From NCBI GenBank assembly GCA_013178415.1, contig JABLXA010000018.1:1-64000 (forward strand): a stretch of 64,000 nt of DNA. The letters run 5' to 3'. Each line of letters begins with the position of its first letter. The stretch's first letter is position 1. Made by a program: the position numbers and the translations under genes. The notes beneath the pieces were generated by a model that was not told the DNA's origin, did no database searches, and worked only from the letters and a program-made list of their open reading frames with translations. Shown one piece after another: positions 43,468-51,471 of this stretch. Source of the stretch: Bacillota bacterium (GTDB taxonomy: Bacteria > Bacillota > SHA-98 > Ch115).

Positions 43468-44247
43468 CTAGACCAGAGCTGCAGCGGCTGCGTCAAGGAA
43501 GAGGGTGGCCTTCTGGTGCTTACGTAGCGCGGTCGCTGGACATTCTGTAGATATCGGGCCATGCAAAGTGCGCTCCACCGCCTCTGTTTTGGTCGGCCCA
43601 GGCACCATGCAATAGATTTCCTTGCAAGACATTAACGCAGGTACAGTAAGCGTCAAGGCATGGGTCGGAACATCTTCGAGCCGCGGAAAACAGCCATCAT
43701 GAACCTGCTGCATACGGCATCGCTCTTCCAGCTGGACTATCTTCATTATTTTAGGATCATTAAAATCGGCCACGGGTGGGTCATTAAATGCAATATGCCC
43801 ATTTTCTCCGATCCCCAGACAGCCTATATCTATAGGATTTTTCCGTATGAGCTCTGCATACCTTTCACATTCTTCCTCAGGGTTGGCGGCATTACCATCT
43901 ATGAAATAGACTTTGCCAATTTTTACGCGGTTAAATATATGCTCTCGGAGATAAGTGGAAAAAAGCTGGGGAGCCCCCGCTGGCAATCCCACATACTCAT
44001 CCATATGAAACGCGACTACCTTGGGCCAGTCAATGCCTGGGAAGGAACAAAGCGCATCCAGAAATTCATTTTGCGATGGCGCTGCAGCGAATACCATGGT
44101 ACAAGATCCTTTCAGGCTGAGGTACTTCTTTATACCCTCGGCCACGGCCAGCGCAGCAGCATGCCCCATCTCTTGACGAGTCTCGTAACTTTTAACGTTC
44201 AACTTATCTACGATAAATTCTTTCAAGGCCTGCGGATTCAATTGCAT
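43468..44247 (-). CDS. nagB: Glucosamine-6-phosphate deaminase
   Basis: NagB-family isomerase/deaminase of 259 aa, which converts GlcN-6-P to fructose-6-P and ammonia. Motifs: VVAFHMDEYVGLP with catalytic Asp, IGCLGIGENGHIAFNDPPVADF with catalytic His and Glu, and a C-terminal TLHGPISTECPATALRKHQ. ATG 44247 follows AGGAGG about ten bases up; the frame is open to 44334. With NagA it gives a full GlcNAc-6-P route; a GlcNAc transporter is not in the window. Confidence 0.93.
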   Translation of the reverse strand: MQLNPQALKEFIVDKLNVKSYETRQEMGHAAALAVAEGIKKYLSLKGSCTMVFAAAPSQNEFLDALCSFPGIDWPKVVAFHMDEYVGLPAGAPQLFSTYLREHIFNRVKIGKVYFIDGNAANPEEECERYAELIRKNPIDIGCLGIGENGHIAFNDPPVADFNDPKIMKIVQLEERCRMQQVHDGCFPRLEDVPTHALTLTVPALMSCKEIYCMVPGPTKTEAVERTLHGPISTECPATALRKHQKATLFLDAAAAALV

Positions 44248-44436
44248 ATGAGACCTACCTCCTAACAGTAATCTACCAAACAGAAGATTCGCCCACAGGT
44301 AAGATGTTTCCTGCCTAAGACAATGGGAGCGCATGAATCCATTGCTTCTCTGAACCCCCCACCCCCATTGTCATCTACATGAATCCCTAGCGCGCCCGAG
44401 CTAGATTTCACTCGCGACTGCTGCTACCTTCTGGTT

Positions 44437-45444
44437 TCACAGGGAATTCCTCAAAAATTCCGCAGTTTCCTCGGGACGCGCCACATTTATATACATCCCC
44501 GTCCCGATCTCAAACCCAGCCTGTATTGTCAATTTCGGCAAGATTTCGATATGCCAGTGAAAGAAATGATCTCCATGACATGGAGAGGTGTGCAGAACAT
44601 AATTGTATGCTGGATCCCCAAGAGAAATAGACAGCGCCTTTAGCGCTTCCGTCATGACCCGCGAGAGTCCTTCCAGGGATGGATCATCTTCGAGTTCGAA
44701 CCTGGACTGATGATTTATGGGAATCACCCATGTCTCAAAAGGAACACGTGACGCGAAAGGCTGAAAGGCCACATAGCCATCCTGAACCGCCAGGAGTCGT
44801 GACCCAGTTTCTACCTCTTCATGTATCATATCGCAATAAACGCATTTGCCGTTCGCCTCGTAATATAATTGGGTTCCTTGCAGTTCCTTTGCGATCACCG
44901 GCGGGATCAATCCTAAGGCTGATATCTGCGAGTGTGGATGCTCAAGCGACGCCCCGGCAGGACGTCCATGGTTGCGGAAGATGAGTATATATTCGAGGCG
45001 CGGATCATCTTCCATGATCATCCGATACCGTTGGCGATAAGCTTTCAAGACCATGTGAAATTCAGCCGCTGCCATGAGACCGGGGCTTATATCATGACGG
45101 GGGGTCTCAATTATAACATCATGCACGCCAGTTGCGCTCTTGATAGAATAAATGCCCGACCGCGACTCTGAGTATTTTCCCTGCGAAAACGCAGGAAATT
45201 TGTTTGGAACTACACGTACCTTCCAGCCTCCGGAATCTGCTGGCGCAGAGGCATCTCTATAAGCGAAAACCTCTGGCGGAGTCTCTCGTTCATTGCCCGG
45301 ACAGAATGGGCAATCAGGTTTGAACGATGGTTTTGACTGGATGGCCTCGAAATTCTTCGATGTGAAATTCTGCGGCCTTCTGGCGCGTTCCGTGGCAATG
45401 ACTGTCCAGTCCCCAGTGATGATATCTTGACGTAATTCTGGCAT
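44437..45444 (-). CDS. galT: Galactose-1-phosphate uridylyltransferase
   Basis: GalT of 335 aa of the HIT superfamily, exchanging UMP between UDP-glucose and galactose-1-P. Start MPELRQDIITGDWTVIATERARRPQ is canonical; CPFCPGNE gives zinc-site Cys, and SLEHPHSQISALGLIP contains the active-site His-x-His-x-Gln-like triad with the nucleophile His. AGGAGGTTG precedes ATG 45444. No galK or galE nearby. It could act on other hexose-1-phosphates. Confidence 0.93.
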   Translation of the reverse strand: MPELRQDIITGDWTVIATERARRPQNFTSKNFEAIQSKPSFKPDCPFCPGNERETPPEVFAYRDASAPADSGGWKVRVVPNKFPAFSQGKYSESRSGIYSIKSATGVHDVIIETPRHDISPGLMAAAEFHMVLKAYRQRYRMIMEDDPRLEYILIFRNHGRPAGASLEHPHSQISALGLIPPVIAKELQGTQLYYEANGKCVYCDMIHEEVETGSRLLAVQDGYVAFQPFASRVPFETWVIPINHQSRFELEDDPSLEGLSRVMTEALKALSISLGDPAYNYVLHTSPCHGDHFFHWHIEILPKLTIQAGFEIGTGMYINVARPEETAEFLRNSL

Positions 45445-45536
45445 CTCACAACCTCCTGGCTAGAATAGTAATACAAACTTAAAGGTAATCAGTAGATTTC
45501 CCGGGAAATGATGACACACAATAGCGGATTCGTCGA

Positions 45537-45542
45537 TATAAT
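45537..45542 (+). promoter_or_regulatory. Perfect -10 box upstream of the 29-codon ORF
   Basis: TATAAT at 45537-45542; the -35 region (CACACA, 16 bases up) is poor. The small hairpin CTCCT-GAG-AGGAG at 45575-45587 lies between it and the ORF ribosome site. Confidence 0.45.
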
Positions 45543-45608
45543 ATTGTGAGTCTAATTATGGAGCAGGGGTGCTACTCCTGAGAGGAGCCGGAAGGGGGTA
45601 AAGATAAA

Positions 45609-45698
45609 ATGTTCGAACTCCTGGAGCGCCTCCTAAGTCCTATCCTCAAGCGGCAAAAGAAGACGTGCATCCTCATAATCAAGAAGAATCGGGCTTGA
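45609..45698 (+). CDS. Possible 29-residue peptide
   Basis: ATG 45609 is preceded at good spacing by GGAAGGGGG and ends at TGA 45696. The peptide starts MFELLERLLSPILK, continues with a basic RQKK, then the hydrophobic CILII and a basic KKNRA end, an amphipathic, positively charged small protein. It sits alone on the plus strand in the 328-base gap between the galT start and the DUF554 end, with a TATAAT box and hairpin upstream. Function unknown; a membrane-active peptide, leader peptide or chance ORF are all possible. Confidence 0.45.
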   Translation: MFELLERLLSPILKRQKKTCILIIKKNRA

Positions 45699-45772
45699 GA
45701 CTGTAATAAATGACATTGCTTGCTATGGCTTTATGGGCCCGTGGACGTTCATCTGCCGAAAGCCTACGGGCT

Positions 45773-46456
45773 CTATAGCATGCCCAGAAACACCGCCACC
45801 AGGATGGCTGGCAACATATTTTCGACCTTTAATTTGGCCAGGCCAAGCATATTGATTCCAATCCCCAGGATCATTATCCCTCCCACCGCTGTCATAGCTG
45901 TAATTACGGGATCTGTAAGAAGAGGTCGGACCAGGGAAGCGGCAAGGGAAATGCCGCCCTGAAAAAGGAGGATTACAAGCGCGGAGAAGGGAACGCCTAT
46001 TCCCAAGGTTGAGGCGAAGGCTATTGAGCACACCCCATCCATAATTGATTTAGTAAGAAGTATTTGATAATTCCCATATAGACCATCCTGGATTGACCCA
46101 ACGACTGCCATGGGGCCGACGCAAAAGAGGAGACTAGCGGCAATGAACCCCTTATTGAATCCATCCCTGGCCGCAAACCTCGATTCAAACCAGCTCCCCA
46201 GAGAGTCCAACTTTACATCGATCCGCAAAAGCTCTCCCAGAACCCCTCCGATGACGAGGCTGAATAACACGACTAGTGGGCTTTTCCCCTGTTGAGCCAT
46301 GTTGACGCCAAGCACCATCGTAAAAAGACCTACCCCCTGAACCACAGGAATGGTGAGCCGCTCTGGGATCCTCTGTTTAAGTGAAAGTCCAATTATACTG
46401 CCTAGCACAACAGTTGCTACGTTTGTCAGAGTACCTATCACTCCGCGGCCCCCCAT
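45773..46456 (-). CDS. DUF554 family membrane protein
   Basis: Integral membrane protein of 227 aa with about six to seven membrane segments. Family marks are TLTNVATVVLGSIIGL at the N-terminus, the FCVGPMAVVGSIQDGLYGNYQILLTKS segment and GIGINMLGLAKLKVENMLPA near the end. ATG 46456 follows GGGGAGATGGG; GTG 46477 has no site. Function of the family (YdfK/YqgA) is not established. It lies 55 bases downstream of trpS on the same strand. Confidence 0.92.
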   Translation of the reverse strand: MGGRGVIGTLTNVATVVLGSIIGLSLKQRIPERLTIPVVQGVGLFTMVLGVNMAQQGKSPLVVLFSLVIGGVLGELLRIDVKLDSLGSWFESRFAARDGFNKGFIAASLLFCVGPMAVVGSIQDGLYGNYQILLTKSIMDGVCSIAFASTLGIGVPFSALVILLFQGGISLAASLVRPLLTDPVITAMTAVGGIMILGIGINMLGLAKLKVENMLPAILVAVFLGML

Positions 46457-46531
46457 CCCATCTCCCCGGAAACTCACATGAGGAATTTAACATAAACAAG
46501 GTGTTTATGCAATGCCATTAATTGGATTAAA

Positions 46532-47518
46532 CTACCACAGCTTCATGGCCTCGCGACATTCGTTGAGAGTGGCCTCAGCGATTACCTGTGCTCGAGATGC
46601 TCCCTCCGCGAGGATGTTACGTACAAAGTCGGGATCCTTGGCATATTCCTCGCGGCGCTCGCGTAAAGGCGCAATAAACGCTTCCAGCAGGTCAAAGAGC
46701 CGCCTCTTGCACTGGACACACCCGACTTTTGCGTTCCGGCATTCCTCAGACACTCCCGCCGCCGTCTCTTGTGCTATAGCCTCGTAAAATTTATAGGCAA
46801 TACAGACATCCGGGTGACCGGGGTCTGTCCGGTGGATTCTCTCAGGATCGGTTACTAGATTCATGACTTTGTTCCGTATCTCATCCGAAGAGGCAGTCAT
46901 AGCAATCTCATTTCCATAGCTTTTTGACATCTTCCGCCCATCAACGCCCGGCAGGAGCTTTACGTGGGTCAATAGAGTCTCCGGCTCTGGGAATATAGGT
47001 CCAAAAAAGTGGTTGAACCTACGAGCTATTTCCCTTGTAAGCTCTACATGCGGCACCTGGTCTTCCCCTACCGGAACCCCCTCGGCCTTATATGCCAGGA
47101 TATCGGCGGCCTGGAGAACTGGATAACCCAGGAATCCATATGTGGCAATCTCACGGCCCGCCAACTCGCGAAGCTGTTCCTTATAGGTTGGCACTCTTTC
47201 TACCCAGCCGAGCGGTGTGACCATTGATAGGAGTAAATGGAGCTCCGCGTGTTGCTTCACGTGGGACTGCACAAATATTATGCTTCGCTCTGGATCAAGT
47301 CCCGCCGCGAGCCAGTCAAGCACCATTTCATAGACGTTTTCCCTTATGCCGCTCGTATCCTCATAGCCTGTGGTCAGTGCATGCCAATCAACTACAGCAT
47401 ACACACACTGGTAAGTATCCTGGAGACGTACCCAGTTGCTAAGAGCGCCGAAATAGTTACCCAGATGAAGCTTCCCCGTAGGTCTCATGCCGCTAAAGAT
47501 TCGCTTCTTTGTCTCCAT
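46532..47518 (-). CDS. trpS: Tryptophanyl-tRNA synthetase
   Basis: Class I synthetase of 328 aa charging tRNA-Trp. The HIGH-type motif is in GMRPTGKLHLGNYFGAL and the KMSKS motif is in GRKMSKSYGNEI. GEDQVPHVELTREIARRFN is also typical. GGGGAGGAAAG precedes ATG 47518. It follows trpP by about 60 bases, both behind a T-box leader, so uncharged tRNA-Trp should raise both import and charging. Confidence 0.97.
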   Translation of the reverse strand: METKKRIFSGMRPTGKLHLGNYFGALSNWVRLQDTYQCVYAVVDWHALTTGYEDTSGIRENVYEMVLDWLAAGLDPERSIIFVQSHVKQHAELHLLLSMVTPLGWVERVPTYKEQLRELAGREIATYGFLGYPVLQAADILAYKAEGVPVGEDQVPHVELTREIARRFNHFFGPIFPEPETLLTHVKLLPGVDGRKMSKSYGNEIAMTASSDEIRNKVMNLVTDPERIHRTDPGHPDVCIAYKFYEAIAQETAAGVSEECRNAKVGCVQCKRRLFDLLEAFIAPLRERREEYAKDPDFVRNILAEGASRAQVIAEATLNECREAMKLW

Positions 47519-47580
47519 TATTTCACTTTCCTCCCCATCGGGCGCAGGGCGAGATCAACTACATGTCGAACCATCCGGCT

Positions 47581-48114
47581 TTATTTGCCTATTGCGGGTT
47601 GATGATTCTTGCCCCTGACCGCCCGCTCACTCATGATAACCAATGGATAGAGCACAACCAGTGCGATAGTATTGACTAGAGCAGCCGGCAACACAACCGT
47701 GGTGAATAGAACCTTAAATGGCCCAGGAAGCCCAGCTATCAATGCCGCTGATCCCAGGAAAATAGTGCCGCTTATTATTGTTCCCAGCACTCCAATCACG
47801 ACTACGGTCACCTTCTCTCCCACCGCCGGCTTTAACAGACGAATAAGGCCCATAACGATGAATGTGGTCAGTATCTTGTCGATGACGTTCGGGAGCTGGC
47901 CACCAGGAAAGGTAGTCGTAAGAGCCGTCAATATCCCGCCTATTATACCAGCTTCCACGGTAAGCCTCGGATCCGTCTCCATGAGCAAAACAATGAAAAG
48001 CATGCTCAGCAGCAGATCGGGCTTCATCCCCAGCATAATAGGAGGAACCACATAGTGCAAGACCAGACCAATGGCCATAAGAAGGGCAACCTGAATGAAC
48101 CTGTTGAGTTTCAT
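47581..48114 (-). CDS. trpP: Tryptophan transporter TrpP
   Basis: Membrane protein of 177 aa with about five to six segments, matching the TrpP (YhaG) family: a short start MKLNRFIQVALLMAIGLVLH, GMKPDLLLSMLFIVLL and FPGGQLPNVIDKILTTFIV. It imports tryptophan. GGGAGAGTGAGAG precedes ATG 48114. It is directly downstream of the T-box terminator, which supports a tryptophan-linked role. Confidence 0.92.
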   Translation of the reverse strand: MKLNRFIQVALLMAIGLVLHYVVPPIMLGMKPDLLLSMLFIVLLMETDPRLTVEAGIIGGILTALTTTFPGGQLPNVIDKILTTFIVMGLIRLLKPAVGEKVTVVVIGVLGTIISGTIFLGSAALIAGLPGPFKVLFTTVVLPAALVNTIALVVLYPLVIMSERAVRGKNHQPAIGK

Positions 48115-48150
48115 TTTCTCTCACTCTCCCTTTTTTCCTTCCTGTGATAC

Positions 48151-48179
48151 AAAAAACCCCGTCCTATATAAGGACGGGG
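48151..48179 (-). terminator. Terminator of the T-box leader
   Basis: CCCCGTCCT and AGGACGGGG form a nine-pair hairpin followed by six T on the minus strand, 37 bases before trpP. Part of the T-box switch. Confidence 0.92.
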
Positions 48180-48600
48180 CAATTCCCGTGGTGCCACCCT
48201 AATTGACCCACTCAGATCACCTGGTAAACCCATGATACCACCTGGTGACAACAGGTCATGCGCAAAATGCCACTAAATCCATGATAAGTAAAATCTACCA
48301 GATGAAATCGTTGCAGGTCCGCTCACTTCTCAAGACACAGGCCAGACAAAACTAGCCGATGTCCTTCCCTTTTAACGGCGGGTCCCGTCTCCGCCTACTC
48401 GCAGGGCCCCCCTGCATGTCCACCGGGAGATATTTCCCGGGAAAACATCGGCCCGGCTTTTGGGGAGAGACTCCCGGGCCCATTCATTGCGCCGCAGGCG
48501 CTGACTCTCAGCAATCGTCAGCTCTCTGTGGCCTGAGTCACGCAATTACTATTCCCGCTCATCATCTTCTCAGGCTATGTCATGCAAGATCAGATATTTG
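48180..48600 (-). ncRNA. T-box riboswitch (tRNA-Trp) upstream of trpP-trpS
   Basis: The T-box sequence AGGGTGGCACCACGGG is at 48200-48185 on the minus strand. Stem I shows GGGAATAGTAATTGCG, the AGAGAGC...GCTGAGAGTCAGC distal region and a 3' arm CGCAATGAATGGGCCCG. ATTGCG and CGCAAT close the stem above an internal loop containing UGG at 48482-48480, a Trp codon that fits the specifier position. Uncharged tRNA-Trp binding should favour the antiterminator and read-through into trpP and trpS. Confidence 0.93.
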
Positions 48601-48607
48601 TATTTAC

Positions 48608-48636
48608 AGTATAACTCGTCGACCATCCCCATGAAA
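48608..48636 (-). promoter_or_regulatory. Probable promoter of the T-box transcript
   Basis: TTTCAT at 48636-48631 and TATACT at 48613-48608 on the minus strand, 17 bases apart; start point near 48601. The rest of the gap up to glnA (48637-48790) shows nothing. Confidence 0.55.
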
Positions 48637-48790
48637 CCCCTATTTCCTCCCAGAAGTCAGCAAATTTGATCTTAAATCCACATGACGAATTACTGGCGAG
48701 TATATTGCTCAAAAATTCTGCCATTCGCTGTGAAAAACTCAATCTCCGATCGGATATTCCTTCCGATAGCGGTGGCTCCCTTCGCTTCTG

Positions 48791-50122
48791 CTAAAATACC
48801 GTCAGATACTGATCTATCTCCCACTTGTGAACCTGGGTCCTGTAGATATCCCATTCCAACTGCTTAGCCTCTATGAAGCGCTGGGAGATATGCGGGCCAA
48901 GGGCGCTCATTATGACTTCATCCTTCTGCAACTCTTCAAGCGCCTCTGCAAGCGAGCCGGGGAGACTGTCTATCCCCATTTCCTTTCTCTCGGCGGGGGA
49001 CAAGGCATATATGTTCTTGTTGACGGGTTCAGGAGGAAGTATCTTGTTCTTTATGCCATCGAGGCCTGCCTTCAGCATCACTGCCAGGGCAAGATAGGGA
49101 TTACATGATGGATCAGGGCTCCTGAGTTCCAGCCGGGTCTTCTTGCCGCGGGCGGCTGGCACCCTCACAAGCGGGCTCCTGTTTCGCTCAGACCAGGCAA
49201 TGTATACGGGGGCTTCATATCCTGGCACCAGACGCTTGTATGAATTTACGGTGGGGTTGGTTACGGCCGTGAAGGCTCTGGCGTGCTTCATGAGCCCCCC
49301 AATATACCACAGGGCCACGTCACTCAACTGGTATTTCCCATTTGGATCGAAGAAAGCGTTCTCATCACCGGCAAACAGAGACTGATGTGTGTGCATTCCG
49401 GAACCATTTACACCAAACACAGGCTTGGGCATAAATGTGGCGTTCAAACCATGCCTCTGCGCGACGACCCGCACCACGAACTTAAAGGTTGCGATGTTAT
49501 CAGCCGTCTTAAGACCATCGGCATATCGAAAATCTATTTCATGCTGCGCCGGCGCAACCTCGTGATGGGAAGCTTCTATCTCGAACCCCATGCTCTGAAG
49601 GGCGATCACCATATCACGGCGGGCCTCCTCCCCGAGGTCTATCGGCGAGAGGTCGAAGTAACCTGCCTGGTCACAGGTGCTAGTTGTCGGACGTCCTCCT
49701 TCATCTCTGTTGAACAGGAAAAATTCTGGCTCAGGCCCAGCCATCATGGCAAATCCCATATCAGCTGCTTCCTTCAGCACGGCTTTCAATGCATTTCTGG
49801 GACATCCTTCGAAAGGAGTGCCATCAGGGCTATAGATGTCACACATCAGCCGGGCTATGGTGCCATTTCCTATTGTCCATGGAAATACCGTAAATGTGGA
49901 GGGATCAGGACGAAGATACATGTCGGACTCTTCGATTCGGACAAACCCCTCTATTGATGATCCATCAAACATAATATCTCCATTAAGGGCCGCTTCAAGC
50001 TGTTCAACAGGGATGGCAACGTTCTTGAGAACACCGGTGATATCAGTAAACTGCATATGGATGAATTTCACGTCAAGCTCCTTGGCCTTTCGCATTACAT
50101 CTTCTTTTGTAAACTCTGGCAT
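48791..50122 (-). CDS. glnA: Glutamine synthetase, type I
   Basis: GlnA of 443 aa, the alpha subtype length found in Bacillota. Motifs: [23 protein letters not shown] with the Asp latch, [10 protein letters not shown], the ATP-site region [32 protein letters not shown] and [12 protein letters not shown]. There is no adenylylation-type Tyr loop evident, so control is probably by feedback and GlnR. GAGAGGAGAAATAAAG precedes ATG 50122. It follows glnR by 18 bases and both are read from the GlnR-controlled promoter at 50616-50644. Confidence 0.97.
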   Translation of the reverse strand: MPEFTKEDVMRKAKELDVKFIHMQFTDITGVLKNVAIPVEQLEAALNGDIMFDGSSIEGFVRIEESDMYLRPDPSTFTVFPWTIGNGTIARLMCDIYSPDGTPFEGCPRNALKAVLKEAADMGFAMMAGPEPEFFLFNRDEGGRPTTSTCDQAGYFDLSPIDLGEEARRDMVIALQSMGFEIEASHHEVAPAQHEIDFRYADGLKTADNIATFKFVVRVVAQRHGLNATFMPKPVFGVNGSGMHTHQSLFAGDENAFFDPNGKYQLSDVALWYIGGLMKHARAFTAVTNPTVNSYKRLVPGYEAPVYIAWSERNRSPLVRVPAARGKKTRLELRSPDPSCNPYLALAVMLKAGLDGIKNKILPPEPVNKNIYALSPAERKEMGIDSLPGSLAEALEELQKDEVIMSALGPHISQRFIEAKQLEWDIYRTQVHKWEIDQYLTVF

Positions 50123-50140
50123 CTTTATTTCTCCTCTCCA

Positions 50141-50545
50141 TCAATCGTTTCTTATTTTATCAAGCGCCTTCATCAGCGCCGCTTGATCAGACACCGGATA
50201 TAGAGAATGTAGAATGACTGGCCTTTCGTCGTCACCTTCAAGAGGGGCAGCTCCCCTGACAGAGGCAGCCCTGGAACCTTCCCGCAGACTGACCCTGCTC
50301 TCGCGGGCTTTTCTCTCCTCAAACCTCTCTTTGACTTCCTTCACGCGAAATCCCTGTTCCATCATCCCCTTTACCTGCTTGAGTATCAGGATGTCCTTTC
50401 CAGAATACATCCTGGTGCCGCCCTTTGTCCTATAAGGAACAACCAGGCCCATCTTGTCATAATACCTTATCTGGCGCTCGGTCAGGCCTACAAGCCTTTT
50501 GACTACCCCGATAGGAAATACTGGTGTATCAAGATCTGGCTCCAA
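50141..50545 (-). CDS. glnR: MerR-family nitrogen regulator GlnR
   Basis: Regulator of about 134 aa. VFPIGVVKRLVGLTERQIRYYDKMGLVVPYR is a MerR-type winged helix-turn-helix as in GlnR/TnrA, followed by an effector tail with REGSRAAS and a C-terminal helix. With glutamine synthetase as co-sensor it represses nitrogen genes. TTG 50545 is preferred because GGGAGGTG lies six bases before it and it gives the usual short N-terminus; ATG 50590 has no ribosome site. Two GlnR boxes overlap its promoter, so it represses itself and glnA. The order glnR-glnA is classical. Confidence 0.92.
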   Translation of the reverse strand: MEPDLDTPVFPIGVVKRLVGLTERQIRYYDKMGLVVPYRTKGGTRMYSGKDILILKQVKGMMEQGFRVKEVKERFEERKARESRVSLREGSRAASVRGAAPLEGDDERPVILHSLYPVSDQAALMKALDKIRND

Positions 50546-50615
50546 TTTCCCCACCTCCCGGCTTGCCTCAGGGCGGACCCATTGATTCATGTGTGGTGTG
50601 ATTGGCTTATGTGTG

Positions 50616-50644
50616 ATTATATTTGTTAGAAAATCCGACGTCAA
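50616..50644 (-). promoter_or_regulatory. SigA promoter of glnR-glnA
   Basis: TTGACG (50644-50639) and TATAAT (50621-50616) on the minus strand are exactly 17 bases apart. GlnR box 1 fills the spacer, so GlnR binding would block RNA polymerase. Confidence 0.85.
50624..50640. promoter_or_regulatory. GlnR operator 1 (imperfect)
   Basis: TGTTAGAAAATCCGACG fits TGTNA-N7-TNACA with changes in the right half. It lies between the -35 and -10 of the glnR promoter, 27 bases from operator 2. Confidence 0.8.
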
Positions 50645-50650
50645 GCAATA

Positions 50651-50667
50651 TGTTAGAAAATCTGACA
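50651..50667. promoter_or_regulatory. GlnR operator 2 (perfect)
   Basis: TGTTAGAAAATCTGACA matches TGTNA-N7-TNACA exactly. It is upstream of the glnR -35 and only two bases upstream of the -35 of the divergent phoP promoter, centred about 45 bases before that start point. Confidence 0.88.
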
Positions 50668-50669
50668 TA

Positions 50670-50697
50670 TTGGGAATATGGTCCGCTATGGTATAAT
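50670..50697 (+). promoter_or_regulatory. Probable promoter of phoP-phoR
   Basis: TTGGGA at 50670-50675 and TATAAT at 50692-50697 with a 16-base spacer, directed at the response regulator gene; start point near 50704. It adjoins GlnR operator 2. Confidence 0.7.
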
Positions 50698-50769
50698 AAA
50701 AAAGCAGAGGGTGGCATCGAATCTCCTGAACAATGGTGAACAATCAGCTGGGGAGGGATGAAAGCGGCC

Positions 50770-51465
50770 ATGAAAGAGACGAAAGTGCTCGTGGTGGATG
50801 ATGAACCTTCCATTGTAGAGCTCATCCGTTTCAACCTGGTGCGTGAAGGATTCAAAGTAACCGCCGCCTATTCCGGAGGAGGCCTTCTCGACAGGATAAG
50901 GGCTGAAAGGCCGGATCTTGTGATCCTTGACATCATGTTGCCAGGAGAAGACGGTCTTACTATCTGCAGGGAAATCAGAAAGGAAAGTAACCTCCCGATA
51001 ATCATGCTTACCGCGAAGGATTCAGAAACTGATAAAGTCCTGGGCCTTGAGCTCGGGGCAGATGATTATATAACCAAGCCCTTCAGTCCAAGGGAATTAA
51101 TTGCGAGAGTGAGAGCGGTCCTCAGGCGCTCGTCTGGCGAAGAATCCGCGGAGACGAAGAAGCAGGTCTTGAAAGTCAGAGATCTGATGCTGGATAGTGA
51201 AAAGCACCTTGTTACATTGAATGGTCGTGAATTAGATCTCCCGCCCAAGGAATTCGAGCTTCTCCGGATACTCATGGAGAATCTAGGGAGGGTCTTGACG
51301 CGTGAATATCTCCTGGAAACTATCTGGGGGTACGAGTATATTGGGGAGACTAGAACTGTTGATGTGCATATCCGTCGTCTGCGACAAAAGATTGAGCCCG
51401 ACCCCTCCCAGCCCGTGTATATCGAGACAGTGCATGGGTTCGGGTATAGGATCAGGGGTGATTAG
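50770..51465 (+). CDS. phoP: OmpR/PhoB-family response regulator, PhoP type
   Basis: Response regulator of about 231 aa. The receiver has VLVVDDEPSIVE, phosphoacceptor Asp near 52 in LVILDIMLPGEDG, MLTAKDSE (Thr) and DDYITKPFSPREL (Lys). The C-terminal winged helix (LDLPPKEFELLRILMENLGR, RTVDVHIRRLRQKIEPDP) is of the OmpR/PhoB type. ATG 50770 is used because GGGGAGGG abuts ATG 50758. It ends six bases before the sensor kinase. A Pho box and pstB downstream support a phosphate-sensing role. Confidence 0.92.
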   Translation: MKETKVLVVDDEPSIVELIRFNLVREGFKVTAAYSGGGLLDRIRAERPDLVILDIMLPGEDGLTICREIRKESNLPIIMLTAKDSETDKVLGLELGADDYITKPFSPRELIARVRAVLRRSSGEESAETKKQVLKVRDLMLDSEKHLVTLNGRELDLPPKEFELLRILMENLGRVLTREYLLETIWGYEYIGETRTVDVHIRRLRQKIEPDPSQPVYIETVHGFGYRIRGD

Positions 51466-51471
51466 CAAACC

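Noticed and set aside
43660-44265. Open frame of 201 codons opposite nagB
   Set aside because: Antisense shadow of a well-supported gene; its sequence shows no family features.
49283-49957. Long open frame of 224 codons opposite glnA
   Set aside because: It lies wholly on the antisense strand of a textbook glutamine synthetase gene and has no motif or ribosome site of its own.
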